Source of the DNA: an uncultured Neisseriaceae bacterium
Lineage (GTDB): Bacteria; Pseudomonadota; Gammaproteobacteria; Burkholderiales; Neisseriaceae
Assembly (NCBI GenBank): GCA_946481965.1
Contig: CAMLPN010000019.1
Coordinates: 1-39,464 of the forward strand
DNA: 39,464 nt
Reading direction: 5' to 3'
Shown: in pieces, positions 17,829 to 26,936 of the stretch
How positions within the stretch are numbered: the stretch's first letter is position 1
Layout of the letters: every line of letters starts with the position of its first letter
Notes under the pieces: generated by a model
Told to the model about the DNA's origin: nothing
Seen by the model: only the letters and a program-made list of their open reading frames with translations
Databases searched by the model: none
Program-made: the position numbers and the translations under genes

Positions 17829-19222
17829 GTAAATCACCGGAATTAAAACGCACACTGAAAAACCGTCATCTGCAATTGATTGCTATTGGTGGTGCAATTG
17901 GTACCGGTCTTTTTATGGGTTCAGGTCGCACCATCAGCCTTGCTGGTCCGTCCGTATTATTTGCCTACATCATTATTGGCGCATTTCTTTTTTTCGTTAT
18001 GCGCGCCATGGGTGAATTACTTTTACATAACCTGAATTACAAATCCTTTGTTGATTTTACCGCGGATATCCTCAGTCCAACCATCGGCTATTATGTTGGC
18101 TGGACTTATTGGTTTTGCTGGGTAGTAATCGGCATGGCAGACATTGTGGCGATCACTGGTTACACACAGTTTTGGTGGGCAGATGTCCCATTGTGGTTAC
18201 CCGGCGTAATCAGTATAGCGGTATTATTGTGCCTGAATCTGTTATCAGTAAAACTATTTGGCGAACTGGAATTCTGGTTTGCCCTGATCAAAGTATTGGC
18301 TATTCTGGCACTGATTGTCTGTGGTGGTTACCTGTTAATCAGCGGATTTGTCAGTTCAGCTGGAATCAAAACACAGATTAGCAACTTATGGAATTATGGT
18401 GGCTGGATGCCACATGGTTGGTCAGGTTTTTTTGCTGCCTTTCAGATTGCTATTTTTGCTTTTGTCGGCATTGAGCTGGTGGGTACGGCGTCGGCTGAGA
18501 CCGATGACCCCTACAAAACCCTGCCTCAGGCCATTAATAAAATACCGGTGCGCGTAATCGTTTTCTATGTGCTGGCATTATCCATTATCATGACCGTTAC
18601 GCCATGGAATATGGTAGCACCTGATCGCAGCCCCTTTGTCAACATGTTCACCATGATTGGAATCGGTGCCGCGGCAACCATTATCAATTTTGTGGTACTC
18701 ACCTCTGCTTTATCTTCAGCTAATAGTGGCATGTATTCCACCGGCAGAATGTTATACGGGTTATCTAAAAATGGTGTCGGACCACGCGTCTTTGCGCGCT
18801 TATCATCACAGGGTGTTCCACAAAATGGTCTTTTATATTCTTGTGCTATGCTGCTCATTGGTATTGTCTTGCTTTATGCAGAAGGTAATGTCATGAAAGT
18901 ATTTACCATTGTGACCACCGTATCCAGTATCTGTTTTATTTTTGTCTGGGCAGTCATTCTGATTGCTTATCTTCGCTACCGCCATATGTATCCTCAGGCA
19001 CATGCAAATTCTCATTACAAAATGCCCTGCGGAATACCCATGTGCTACGCCTGTCTTATTTTCTTTGTCTTTACTCTTTATCTGTTTGGTCAGGATAAGG
19101 ATACCTTAACCGGACTATTGGCCACACCATTTTGGTTTATTCTGTTAACACTGTTCTTACCCGTGTTCCGCAAACAACTGAAAAAGCCAATAGTGTTTGC
19201 AGACAATACCGATATCAATTAA
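17825..19222 (+). CDS. cycA: D-serine/D-alanine/glycine permease
   Basis: A 465-residue APC-superfamily transporter with 12 predicted membrane segments. It follows E. coli CycA closely across its length: the NRHLQLIAIGGAIGTGLFMG opening, the RAMGELLL segment, GWTYWFCWVVIGMADIVAIT, FAFVGIELVGTASAETDDP and NFVVLTSALSSANSGM. CycA imports glycine, D-alanine, D-serine and L-alanine by proton symport in the inner membrane. The gene appears monocistronic and has an unusual duplicated ribosome-binding site. A terminator lies about 130 bases downstream. Confidence 0.9.
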   Translation: MSKSPELKRTLKNRHLQLIAIGGAIGTGLFMGSGRTISLAGPSVLFAYIIIGAFLFFVMRAMGELLLHNLNYKSFVDFTADILSPTIGYYVGWTYWFCWVVIGMADIVAITGYTQFWWADVPLWLPGVISIAVLLCLNLLSVKLFGELEFWFALIKVLAILALIVCGGYLLISGFVSSAGIKTQISNLWNYGGWMPHGWSGFFAAFQIAIFAFVGIELVGTASAETDDPYKTLPQAINKIPVRVIVFYVLALSIIMTVTPWNMVAPDRSPFVNMFTMIGIGAAATIINFVVLTSALSSANSGMYSTGRMLYGLSKNGVGPRVFARLSSQGVPQNGLLYSCAMLLIGIVLLYAEGNVMKVFTIVTTVSSICFIFVWAVILIAYLRYRHMYPQAHANSHYKMPCGIPMCYACLIFFVFTLYLFGQDKDTLTGLLATPFWFILLTLFLPVFRKQLKKPIVFADNTDIN

Positions 19223-19353
19223 TGATTATCGGCATAATTAAGGTATACACAATCGAATTAGTAGATTGCTTAACATAGACACAAAAAAGATAATTTACTA
19301 AAGTAGAGCAATAAGATTATCCAACTAAAAACTTACTATTCTGCTTTACAGAC

Positions 19354-19391
19354 AATAATAAAAGTACCTTTTTATAGGTGCTTTTATTATT
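19354..19391 (+). terminator. Terminator of cycA
   Basis: A 15-bp stem with one G-U pair (AATAATAAAAGTACC, 19354-19368, with 19377-19391) has an 8-base loop. The right arm itself is T-rich (CTTTTATTATT), serving as the U-tract. Confidence 0.75.
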
Positions 19392-20142
19392 GCCTATTAA
19401 CAATGTTTCCTATACTCATTATCGTTATCATAAAACCCTTTTGGCATAGCAATATTTAAACAATGGAAAACGGCATAATACAAATGGTGATTACTTTATA
19501 TCATTTTATTCTCTCTTTTGGTTTTAAAATAAAAATTAGTTCAATGTTTTAGCCAGACTGATTACTCATTTCCACTATTAGCATTTTACAAATCTTCGGT
19601 TTGATAACTTAAATTACTAAAAACTAGATAGCGATAGCCCTACTTCACCAATCCTCTTCAACACCATACCCATCAACCTAAATCGCTTACACAGTAGTAT
19701 GTAAAAACAGGCATACTACTAAGTACGCAGATTCGATTTAGTTCAATAATGACTGACAAGCAGCCTCCACTTTTACCCTCTTTTTATTGCCGTCACTGAT
19801 TGCCTAGTGTTCATCTGTTTTATCTTTGTCATAATAAAACTTGTCGACATTTATTCAGAACAAAATCAATTACTATCAGTCATTTACCATTCATCTCATG
19901 GATCATGAACAAATAAGCTGCTAGCATAACTGAAGGTTTCCTCAACCATTATTCAATCAGCTCATCACAAAACCATATCATTGAATAATCGCCATTTAAC
20001 CGATCACCATTTTTACCTATATTAATCAAATATCAGCATCTGCATTACATTGTCCCATTATATAAATAGTAAATTAATTCAGTTATTTAGTATTAGTAAT
20101 TTAAATTGATTAATGAAAGAACGATGTAAAAAGAATAAAAAT
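19392..20142. other. Intergenic region between cycA and mntH
   Basis: About 750 bp with no convincing ORF. A tandem TTATCGTTATC-like stretch near 19410-19426 weakly resembles Fur hexamers but no gene start follows it. Nothing else was recognised. Confidence 0.55.
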
Positions 20143-20189
20143 CTAATAATTATATTGATAATGATTATCATTATCAATATAATTATTAG
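20143..20189 (+). promoter_or_regulatory. Long Fur-type palindromic operator of mntH
   Basis: A perfect inverted repeat with 22-base arms (20143-20164 and 20168-20189) and spacer TTA. Its centre, TGATAAT-G-ATTATCA (20156-20170) overlapped by a second 7-1-7 copy at 20162-20176, matches the 19-bp Fur consensus with one mismatch. TATATT at 20151-20156 is a likely -10. The palindrome is much longer than one Fur dimer footprint and ends 28 bases before the mntH ATG. In RNA it would also fold as a 22-bp hairpin if transcribed. A manganese-sensing Fur-like protein is an alternative regulator. Confidence 0.85.
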
Positions 20190-20217
20190 CTAATATTTTA
20201 TTTCGGAAACCAGATTC

Positions 20218-21570
20218 ATGCTAAAAACCTCAACAATCAGCCTTGAAGAAATAAATAATACTGTCCATATTCCCAATCCGAAGGCCAGTTTTTTTCGCAA
20301 ACTGTGGGCTTTTTCAGGTCCAGGGGCATTAGTAGCGGTGGGTTATATGGATCCGGGTAACTGGATTACCTCCATTCAGGGTGGAGCGCTATATAGTTAT
20401 TTATTACTGTCAGTCATATTAATCTCAAGTTTAATTGCTATGCTTCTGCAGGCAATGTGCGTGAAAATTGGCGTCGTAACTGGAATGGATCTTGCTCAGG
20501 CAACCAAATCCATGGTTGGCAGAAAAACAGCCTTTTGTTTATGGATATCGACCGAGCTAGCCATCATCGCAACAGAAATTGCAGAAGTTATCGGCAGTGC
20601 AGTAGCCTTAAATCTGCTCTTTAAAATTCCCCTACTCTACGGCGTAATACTCACCGTCTTCGATGTAATCATACTGCTATTATTAATGAGATTTGGATTC
20701 AGAAAAATTGAAGCGATCGTCTTTTGCCTTATCACGACTATATTTATCATATTCGCATATGAGGTATTTAGAGCATCACCACAATTTAGTCAGATTCTCA
20801 ACGGTTTTATACCGAAAACAGATATCTTTACCGCCTCAATTAAAGGCCATGACTCCGCATTAATGCTGGCACTTGGCATCGTTGGTGCAACGGTCATGCC
20901 TCATAACCTATACCTTCACTCTTCCATTGTCCAAACCAGACAATATGATCGAACCGATGCTGCCAGTCTGAAAGATGCCATTAAGTACGCGACCTTTGAT
21001 TCAAATATCCAATTATCATTTTCATTTTTAATAAATTGTTTATTATTGATTCTAGGTGCTGCTTTATTTTACGGTAATAACCCTGATGACCTTGGCAGAT
21101 TTACCCAATTATATGACGCCTTAAAAAACCCGCAAATGGTTGGTGCCGTAGCCAGCTCAACGATGGCGACCTTATTTGCTGTTGCCTTACTGGCTTCTGG
21201 ACAGAACGCCACCATAACAGGCACCTTAACCGGTCAAATAGTCATGGAAGGATTTATTAATTTATCCATACCACTCTGGGCCAGAAGGATTATTAGTCGG
21301 GGTTTAGCAATAATTCCCGTTATTTTATGCATCTATATTTGGGGTGACAGGGAAAACATCGTTGAAAATTTACTGATATATACCCAAGTCTTTTTAAGTA
21401 TTGCCTTACCCATATCAATGATCCCGTTAATATTGGTGACATCGAATAAAAAGATGATGGGAAAATTTGTCAACTGCAAACTCACTACTATCTTAGGCTG
21501 GCTTGCCACTATAGCATTGGTAATTTTAAATTTTCAGTTGATTTATGAAGTAACCAGTTCATTATTTTAA
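20218..21570 (+). CDS. mntH: Nramp-family Mn2+/Fe2+ transporter
   Basis: A 450-residue proton-coupled divalent metal importer of the inner membrane with about 11 membrane segments. The TM1 metal site DPGN is in [15 protein letters not shown] and the TM6 site is [16 protein letters not shown]. The opening and the TM6 region resemble, from memory, the Firmicute-type MntH more than E. coli MntH (which has DPGNFATNIQAG and MPHVIYLHS). Behind a Fur-type palindrome and with a GGAAA Shine-Dalgarno, it should be induced by metal limitation. Monocistronic with its own terminator. Confidence 0.92.
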   Translation: MLKTSTISLEEINNTVHIPNPKASFFRKLWAFSGPGALVAVGYMDPGNWITSIQGGALYSYLLLSVILISSLIAMLLQAMCVKIGVVTGMDLAQATKSMVGRKTAFCLWISTELAIIATEIAEVIGSAVALNLLFKIPLLYGVILTVFDVIILLLLMRFGFRKIEAIVFCLITTIFIIFAYEVFRASPQFSQILNGFIPKTDIFTASIKGHDSALMLALGIVGATVMPHNLYLHSSIVQTRQYDRTDAASLKDAIKYATFDSNIQLSFSFLINCLLLILGAALFYGNNPDDLGRFTQLYDALKNPQMVGAVASSTMATLFAVALLASGQNATITGTLTGQIVMEGFINLSIPLWARRIISRGLAIIPVILCIYIWGDRENIVENLLIYTQVFLSIALPISMIPLILVTSNKKMMGKFVNCKLTTILGWLATIALVILNFQLIYEVTSSLF

Positions 21571-21620
21571 TCATGAATAGATAGTAATCAGCATAAAATA
21601 AAAATCTTTTAATGAGCAAT

Positions 21621-21657
21621 AAAAATGCGTAGACGATTCATCTGTCCGCGCATTTTT
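21621..21657 (+). terminator. Terminator of mntH
   Basis: AAAAATGCG (21621-21629) pairs with CGCATTTTT (21649-21657); the interior is partly paired. The right arm ends in five T residues. It starts 50 bases after the mntH stop. Confidence 0.7.
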
Positions 21658-21972
21658 AATTTAAGCCCGAAATCAAATGAATAATAGATTGTTATGGCAA
21701 TAACAGTATTTTGCCAATAGACATGATTTTATTTAGACCTAAACAATTCCTAATAGCAAACAAACTTCTTTAAGCAAATTAAAACAAACCGTATTTATTT
21801 ATACCGCCGTTATTGATACACTTATTTTACTGATCTTTTATAGCAAGTCAGTTAGTTAACCTGTTAAGAAAATCTGTTTTGTTATAATTGTTTCCTCAAA
21901 TTTTTAATAATATGCTGACCATTACCGGCAATATTGCTGCTAATTGCATTACAGTTACACAGTCAGGTGCTG
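21658..21972. other. Intergenic region before DUF3079 gene
   Basis: About 315 bp of AT-rich sequence. The GTTATAAT stretch at about 21880-21890 could be a -10 region for the following gene; no matching -35 is clear. No other element was seen. Confidence 0.45.
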
Positions 21973-22254
21973 ATGGCCAAAATTTTTCCACTACATCCTA
22001 AACACCCAGAACGCATTTGTTGGGGCTGTGACAAATATTGCCGTCATGATGATTTATTATGTGGCAATGGCTGTATTCGCATCCCTCATCCTTGCGAGGA
22101 TTTTGGTGAACACTGGTATTTGCACGGTGACTGGTCTGGATTACTCTCAGAAAAACAACGCGCTCAGATTGCAGCCGAACAGGCAGCACAATCAACGCAT
22201 GCAGACACAGAAAAAAAGAGCAAACCGCATATTAAACTATCACTGAAAAAATAA
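21973..22254 (+). CDS. DUF3079 domain protein (Cys-rich)
   Basis: A 93-residue protein opening MAKIFPLHPKHPERICWGCD, the hallmark of DUF3079, then KYCRHDDLLCGNGCIRIPHPCEDFGEHWYLHG. Six cysteines (CWGC, KYC, LLCGNGC, HPC) suggest metal binding, most likely zinc, but function is unknown. The start at 21973 has AGGTG five bases upstream and matches the usual family start; an ATG 39 bases earlier adds residues the family lacks. The C-terminus is a Lys/Ala/Gln-rich tail. It is a single gene with no functional neighbour. Confidence 0.85.
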   Translation: MAKIFPLHPKHPERICWGCDKYCRHDDLLCGNGCIRIPHPCEDFGEHWYLHGDWSGLLSEKQRAQIAAEQAAQSTHADTEKKSKPHIKLSLKK

Positions 22255-23273
22255 AATCACTTAGTTAGATAAAAAATTAAAGCAAATATAGTCATTTTTG
22301 TTATTGCAGAAACCAAAATATATTTACTTAAGACCTTATTGATTTTTTTAATACAGAATAAAAATCCTCTCCCTTTCTATTTGTTTAAACTGCAACACAG
22401 CAAATAACACCACCTATCCAGACTATAAAATTAAGCTGTCTTATCCAATTCAACCAGCAAAAAATAAGCTAACGAAAAATATAATTGCTTATGATTGTAC
22501 TGATATGCTTATACTGTAAAAAAATTAGCTAATCGTATATAAGTCTCGAAGTTTCATCAATTTTCATTTGCGTACAGATATATAAAAAAATATTTTATGG
22601 TGTCCACTACTCATTTAGCGACATCCTGACACAATGTATTTTATTGATAAAAGAACCCAAGATAATCTGTTCTCTAAAATTTATACAGTATAAATAGTGA
22701 TAATATCTGCTAGTTAGGAGTTTTTTATTTCTTTATTTGCCATTATGAAGTTATTAAAAATGCAGTGTACTAATTCATTGCAGACTTAATAGCATTATTT
22801 AATTTTAAATTAAATCTTTTGCAAACTCTTCCGTAACTCAATTCATTTTAAATTTTTATAAATATTCATTACTGAATAATGTCTGCTATGTAGCTTGTAA
22901 TTATTATTTTTGATCTATGAATTTTGTGGTACTTACCTAAATCTATACATCATCATAAAATTAATAACATATAACATGCCCATTCTATAATGATATTAAC
23001 ATATTTATTGATTCACATGCAAAATCGCCCGTCATCAAGCACAGGCGATTTTTTTAACAAAAAAACTTCCTCTTTCCTACAATATGTCCTTGTATACTTG
23101 GCTTTTTTCGGATTTTTTATCCGTTAAGTGAACTGTAATTTATCAGGACAAATTTAGCAAGAGACAAAGTCAATATAGTCTGAAAAACCAATTAACTACT
23201 TTTTTTTAACGGATATTGATTTTTTATTTCTTATTTTTAGACAAATATCTTAGTTAATTGCGTTAATGTAAAA
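22255..23273. other. Long AT-rich intergenic region
   Basis: About 1 kb with no convincing ORF. It contains a strong terminator hairpin at 23020-23055 with no gene directly upstream, and a small hairpin CGGAT-TTTTT-ATCCG near 23109. A small RNA ending at the hairpin is possible. Confidence 0.55.
23020..23055 (+). terminator. Orphan Rho-independent terminator (possible sRNA end)
   Basis: AAAAATCGCC-type stem (AAATCGCC, 23022-23029, with GGCGATTT, 23044-23051) has a 14-base loop and seven T residues. The nearest upstream plus-strand gene ends about 770 bases away, which is long for a 3' UTR. Confidence 0.65.
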
Positions 23274-23310
23274 AAATAAAACAGGTGATACTATTTCACC
23301 TGTTTTATTT
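23274..23310 (-). terminator. Terminator of pta
   Basis: A perfect 15-bp stem (AAATAAAACAGGTGA, 23274-23288, with 23296-23310) has a 7-base loop. The A-rich left side gives a U-tract on the minus strand, downstream of the pta stop. Confidence 0.88.
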
Positions 23311-23348
23311 GTGTTTTTTAACTATTATGAATAGTTGAAAACTATTGA

Positions 23349-25040
23349 TTAATTCATTTGTGTGGCCTGAATTGCAGTTAAAGCAATGGTATAAACAATA
23401 TCTTCAATTAGGGCACCACGTGACAAGTCATTAACAGGCTTATTCAGACCCTGCAGCATTGGTCCAACACTGAGAACATGTGCACTACGCTGAACGGCTT
23501 TATAAGTAGTATTACCAGTATTCAAATCAGGGAATACAAACACAGTTGCCTGACCAGCCACTTTACTATCAGGAGCTTTCTGTTTGCCTACACTCGGTAC
23601 ACTCGCTGCATCATATTGCAGAGGACCGTCAATATGCAGGTCAGCACGTTTTTGTTGTGCCAGTGCAGTTGCTTCTTTAACCGTATCGACATCAGGACCG
23701 CTGCCAGAAGAAACCGTAGAATAAGAAATCATCGCTACTTTAGGATCAATACCAAAAGCTTTGGCAGAGTCTGCGGACTGAATTGCAATATCAGCCAATT
23801 GTTCAGCAGTCGGATTAGGATTAACGGCACAGTCACCATATACCAGAACCTGATCCGGCATCAGCATAAAGAATACACTGGATACCAGACTAGCGCCGGG
23901 AGCAGTTTTAATTAACTGCAATGCCGGACGAATTGTATTGGCGGTAGTATGAACAGCACCGGAAACCAAACCATCAACATCGCCGGTTGCCAACATCATT
24001 GTACCCAATACCACGGTATCCTGTAATTGTTGTTCAGCCTGTTCCGGAGTTAAACCTTTGCTTTTTCTCAGTTCCACCATTGGTGCCACATAACGGCCAC
24101 GAATACTATCTGGATCAACAATTTCCAGAGATGCTGGCAGATCAATACCCTTCGCTTTGGCTACTTCTTCTACTTCTGCCTGTTTTGCCAGTAATACACA
24201 ACGAGCAATACCCTTAGTTTCACAAATAGCAGCAGCGGCAATTGTACGTGGCTCATTACCTTCTGGCAGCACAATACGTTTATTTGCTTTACGCGCCCGC
24301 GCCATCATCTGATAGCGGAATGCTGCCGGAGACAAATGTTCGGTTACCGGTTTAGCCAATTCGCGACACAATAAATCAGCGCTCAACTGCGAAGAAACAA
24401 CCTGCGCAACTGAGCTTACCTGTGCCGGTTCAATAGAGGTTACGACAGCAGTTGCTGTACCCAGACAATCAAGCTGAGTTCCATGTGTGACCAATGTATT
24501 CTGTACTTCCGCAACAAAATCTGCTGACAATGTAGTTGCCGATGTCAGAATAAAACCACTAATCTGAGTATGACCGAAAGAATATTCGTGTGCAGCCAAC
24601 AATAATTCAGCAGCCACAGTCGCTGCTGTTTTGTCGGTTACCGCAGTTACCAGAATAACACGGGCATTTAAAGCAGCTGCTATTTTCACATTCTGTGCAG
24701 TTAGATAACTACGACTTGCTTCAGGGACAACACCTTCCACCACCACAACATCATGTGCTGTTTGTGCCAGCTGGTCAAAATCAGCAACAAATCCCTCAAT
24801 CGCATCATCGGCACGCCCTTGATATACCAACTCATCAAATTTGGTCACACAAAGAGGTGTCGGTAAAGTCTGCTGCAAAAGACCTTGTACCAGCGCAGCA
24901 GTATTATCAGCAGCATTAGTACTCACAGGTTTGAAATATAAAGGTTTATGTTTTGTCTGCACAAAAGTCTGTACAACACCCAGACCAATTGCGGTCAAAC
25001 CATTCAGTGCCCCAGTTGGCACAAGCAAAAATTGCGGCAT
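23349..25040 (-). CDS. pta: Phosphate acetyltransferase (Pta), shortened form
   Basis: A 563-residue enzyme interconverting acetyl-CoA and acetyl phosphate in acetate overflow and acetate use. The N-terminal 220 residues form a P-loop-like AAA_26 domain with a degenerate opening ([32 protein letters not shown]). The PTA_PTB catalytic domain starts near residue 240 ([30 protein letters not shown]) with conserved [10 protein letters not shown] and [11 protein letters not shown]. coli Pta is about 714 residues; the missing part corresponds to the central DRTGG domain that joins the two halves and has been linked to allosteric control. Monocistronic here, with no ackA beside it in the window. Confidence 0.93.
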   Translation of the reverse strand: MPQFLLVPTGALNGLTAIGLGVVQTFVQTKHKPLYFKPVSTNAADNTAALVQGLLQQTLPTPLCVTKFDELVYQGRADDAIEGFVADFDQLAQTAHDVVVVEGVVPEASRSYLTAQNVKIAAALNARVILVTAVTDKTAATVAAELLLAAHEYSFGHTQISGFILTSATTLSADFVAEVQNTLVTHGTQLDCLGTATAVVTSIEPAQVSSVAQVVSSQLSADLLCRELAKPVTEHLSPAAFRYQMMARARKANKRIVLPEGNEPRTIAAAAICETKGIARCVLLAKQAEVEEVAKAKGIDLPASLEIVDPDSIRGRYVAPMVELRKSKGLTPEQAEQQLQDTVVLGTMMLATGDVDGLVSGAVHTTANTIRPALQLIKTAPGASLVSSVFFMLMPDQVLVYGDCAVNPNPTAEQLADIAIQSADSAKAFGIDPKVAMISYSTVSSGSGPDVDTVKEATALAQQKRADLHIDGPLQYDAASVPSVGKQKAPDSKVAGQATVFVFPDLNTGNTTYKAVQRSAHVLSVGPMLQGLNKPVNDLSRGALIEDIVYTIALTAIQATQMN

Positions 25041-26936
25041 AACTATCCTTTTCTTTTAATAACAACAGCAGCAAAACTGCACTTTTTATCAGTCACAATT
25101 ATAGATGAATACAGCTGACAACGTTCTTGAATAACATCAACTTTAGCATTAAAAATAACTGGTGAACTACACATATTATAAAAAGGTTTTTATCTATTAC
25201 AGGCAATAATATCGCCTCTGTTATCATCAGCAAATCGTCATTCAACCCACTGAATCTAGATGCACCAACCATTTTGATATATGCGAGGTATCCGCGCTTT
25301 CAAAAAGCGAATACTATTTTTCCTGATTACATTAATATTAATATAAACCGTCCAAATATACTATTTTAAAGACAGAGAAAATATCCTAAACAATGCAATC
25401 AGAGTAGATAAATACTGCTTCTTATATTACTCTTAAATCATCGATAAGTCCCATTTTGTGTTTAAAAATAGCTCAATTAATATGTATCCAAAACTTCAGC
25501 ACATTTCCTATATCGTCTATCATTTCAATACAAAGTAACATCCATACCATCAAAATATTCAGATAACAAATTAATTTATATTTATTTTAATCAGCACTTA
25601 TTTATCTTTAATCATCTTGTCCGTAAAGGATGGCCACTTCTGGTTCTCATTAAAATTATTTGCCTAGAAAAAACGTATTGCATAGAAAATGTTGCCCCAA
25701 GCTGATAGTGAACAGCCAAACTAAATAAATAACTTGCAATATGATGATTGCAGGCAAAAATTGGCACAATTTACTTAAAGGTTATACTGCCATTCAGGCA
25801 ATTATCATGTTAGTAGAGCCAGTATTTGAAAGTTCAATTACTACCTGCTATGACGGTAATGATTTTTTAGTAACTTTATTCGCATTGTCTTTGTATTACA
25901 CAGATAAAAAATCCACGGCAAAAAAGTGTTATTCTTTATGGTCAAGTTGCATTTTCTATAACTATATTGGCCTCTTAAACAAACTGATTTTCTGATTTAT
26001 GAATATTGTTCAATATTCCAATCTTGATATCCGATAAATGGATTATTTCAATAATGTTTATTTATTTACATAACAAGATTAGATAGCGCTACTTTGGTTC
26101 GTTACCAACCAATGAGTAACGGGAATTTTTAAGTCAAAAATTTAGATTTAGATATTATAATATCTGCGTAAAATTCACTTCTTAATCACCATCAAACCGC
26201 ATCTAATTATCACTAATCCATCGATTATCGATCCAATTTTCCGCCCAACTTGGTACCTCTTACCAAGCTACTTTTGCCATTTTGATCAATAATGACAAAC
26301 TGATAATTTTTTCAAGCAAACTTTTATTATTATCTGATAATTCTATCTATCCCTTGCTAATGTCATCCATTGTAACAAAATGTTTGTTTTTGGATAGGTT
26401 AATGTCTATTGAGCTTATACCTGTTTCGTTCGTATCGTCATACCTTCAATTTTTACAGCATGTCCATTCTTAATTAGTCAGGGTTTAGAATACAATTTAA
26501 ATTCTTCATTATCATTTAAAAATATTAAATCATTATTATGACTAATTTTTAGATTATAAATTGTGGCCTTACTTTTAATGCTGGAGCTTCACAAGCTAAA
26601 CAATAAATAAATATTGACTAAATATTTCACAATAGAATTATTATAAAAATTCAAATAATTACAATAAATTGAAAATTTTACTGTCAAAATTTAAATAACT
26701 CTATTAATTTGTATTTTACAATTCTGGACAATGACAGGAAATAATAAAACAGGAGACAGAAGAAATAATATTTCTTCTAAGTGAAAATTATTAATCGTTT
26801 TTTTCTGATTGATATAACTAATAACGGAACACATTTATAATGATAAGCCAACAGCTGCTGAATTGATCGTGTTTACCTGTCCATACAAATCCACAAACAT
26901 CTACAGTGTTGGCTTATTTAAGATTTACTATACTAT
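25041..26936. other. 1.9-kb gene-poor AT-rich region
   Basis: No ORF here has a credible ribosome-binding site or family resemblance. The ORFs at 25741-25995 and 26282-26473 look like chance. An 11-bp inverted repeat, ATAAGCCAACA (26843-26853) and TGTTGGCTTAT (26907-26917), flanks about 53 bases near the lipoprotein gene end. A 9-bp hairpin lies at 26758-26778. The region may contain decayed genes or the promoter of pta at its left end; neither can be shown. Confidence 0.55.

Noticed and set aside
19405-19430. Tandem GATAAC/GATAAT-like hexamers resembling a Fur site
   Set aside because: Imperfect, no dyad of 7-1-7 form, and no gene start within several hundred bases.
26210-26290. Minus-strand frame GKRYQVGRKIGS resembling a kinase glycine loop
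   Set aside because: The frame is short, stops on both sides and lacks the rest of any kinase domain.
25741-26473. Two short ORFs in the 1.9-kb gap
   Set aside because: No ribosome-binding sites, no family resemblance and atypical hydrophobic composition; read as chance ORFs.
26758-26778. 9-bp hairpin as terminator of the lipoprotein gene
   Set aside because: No U-run follows in the minus-strand direction and it is 160 bases from the stop.
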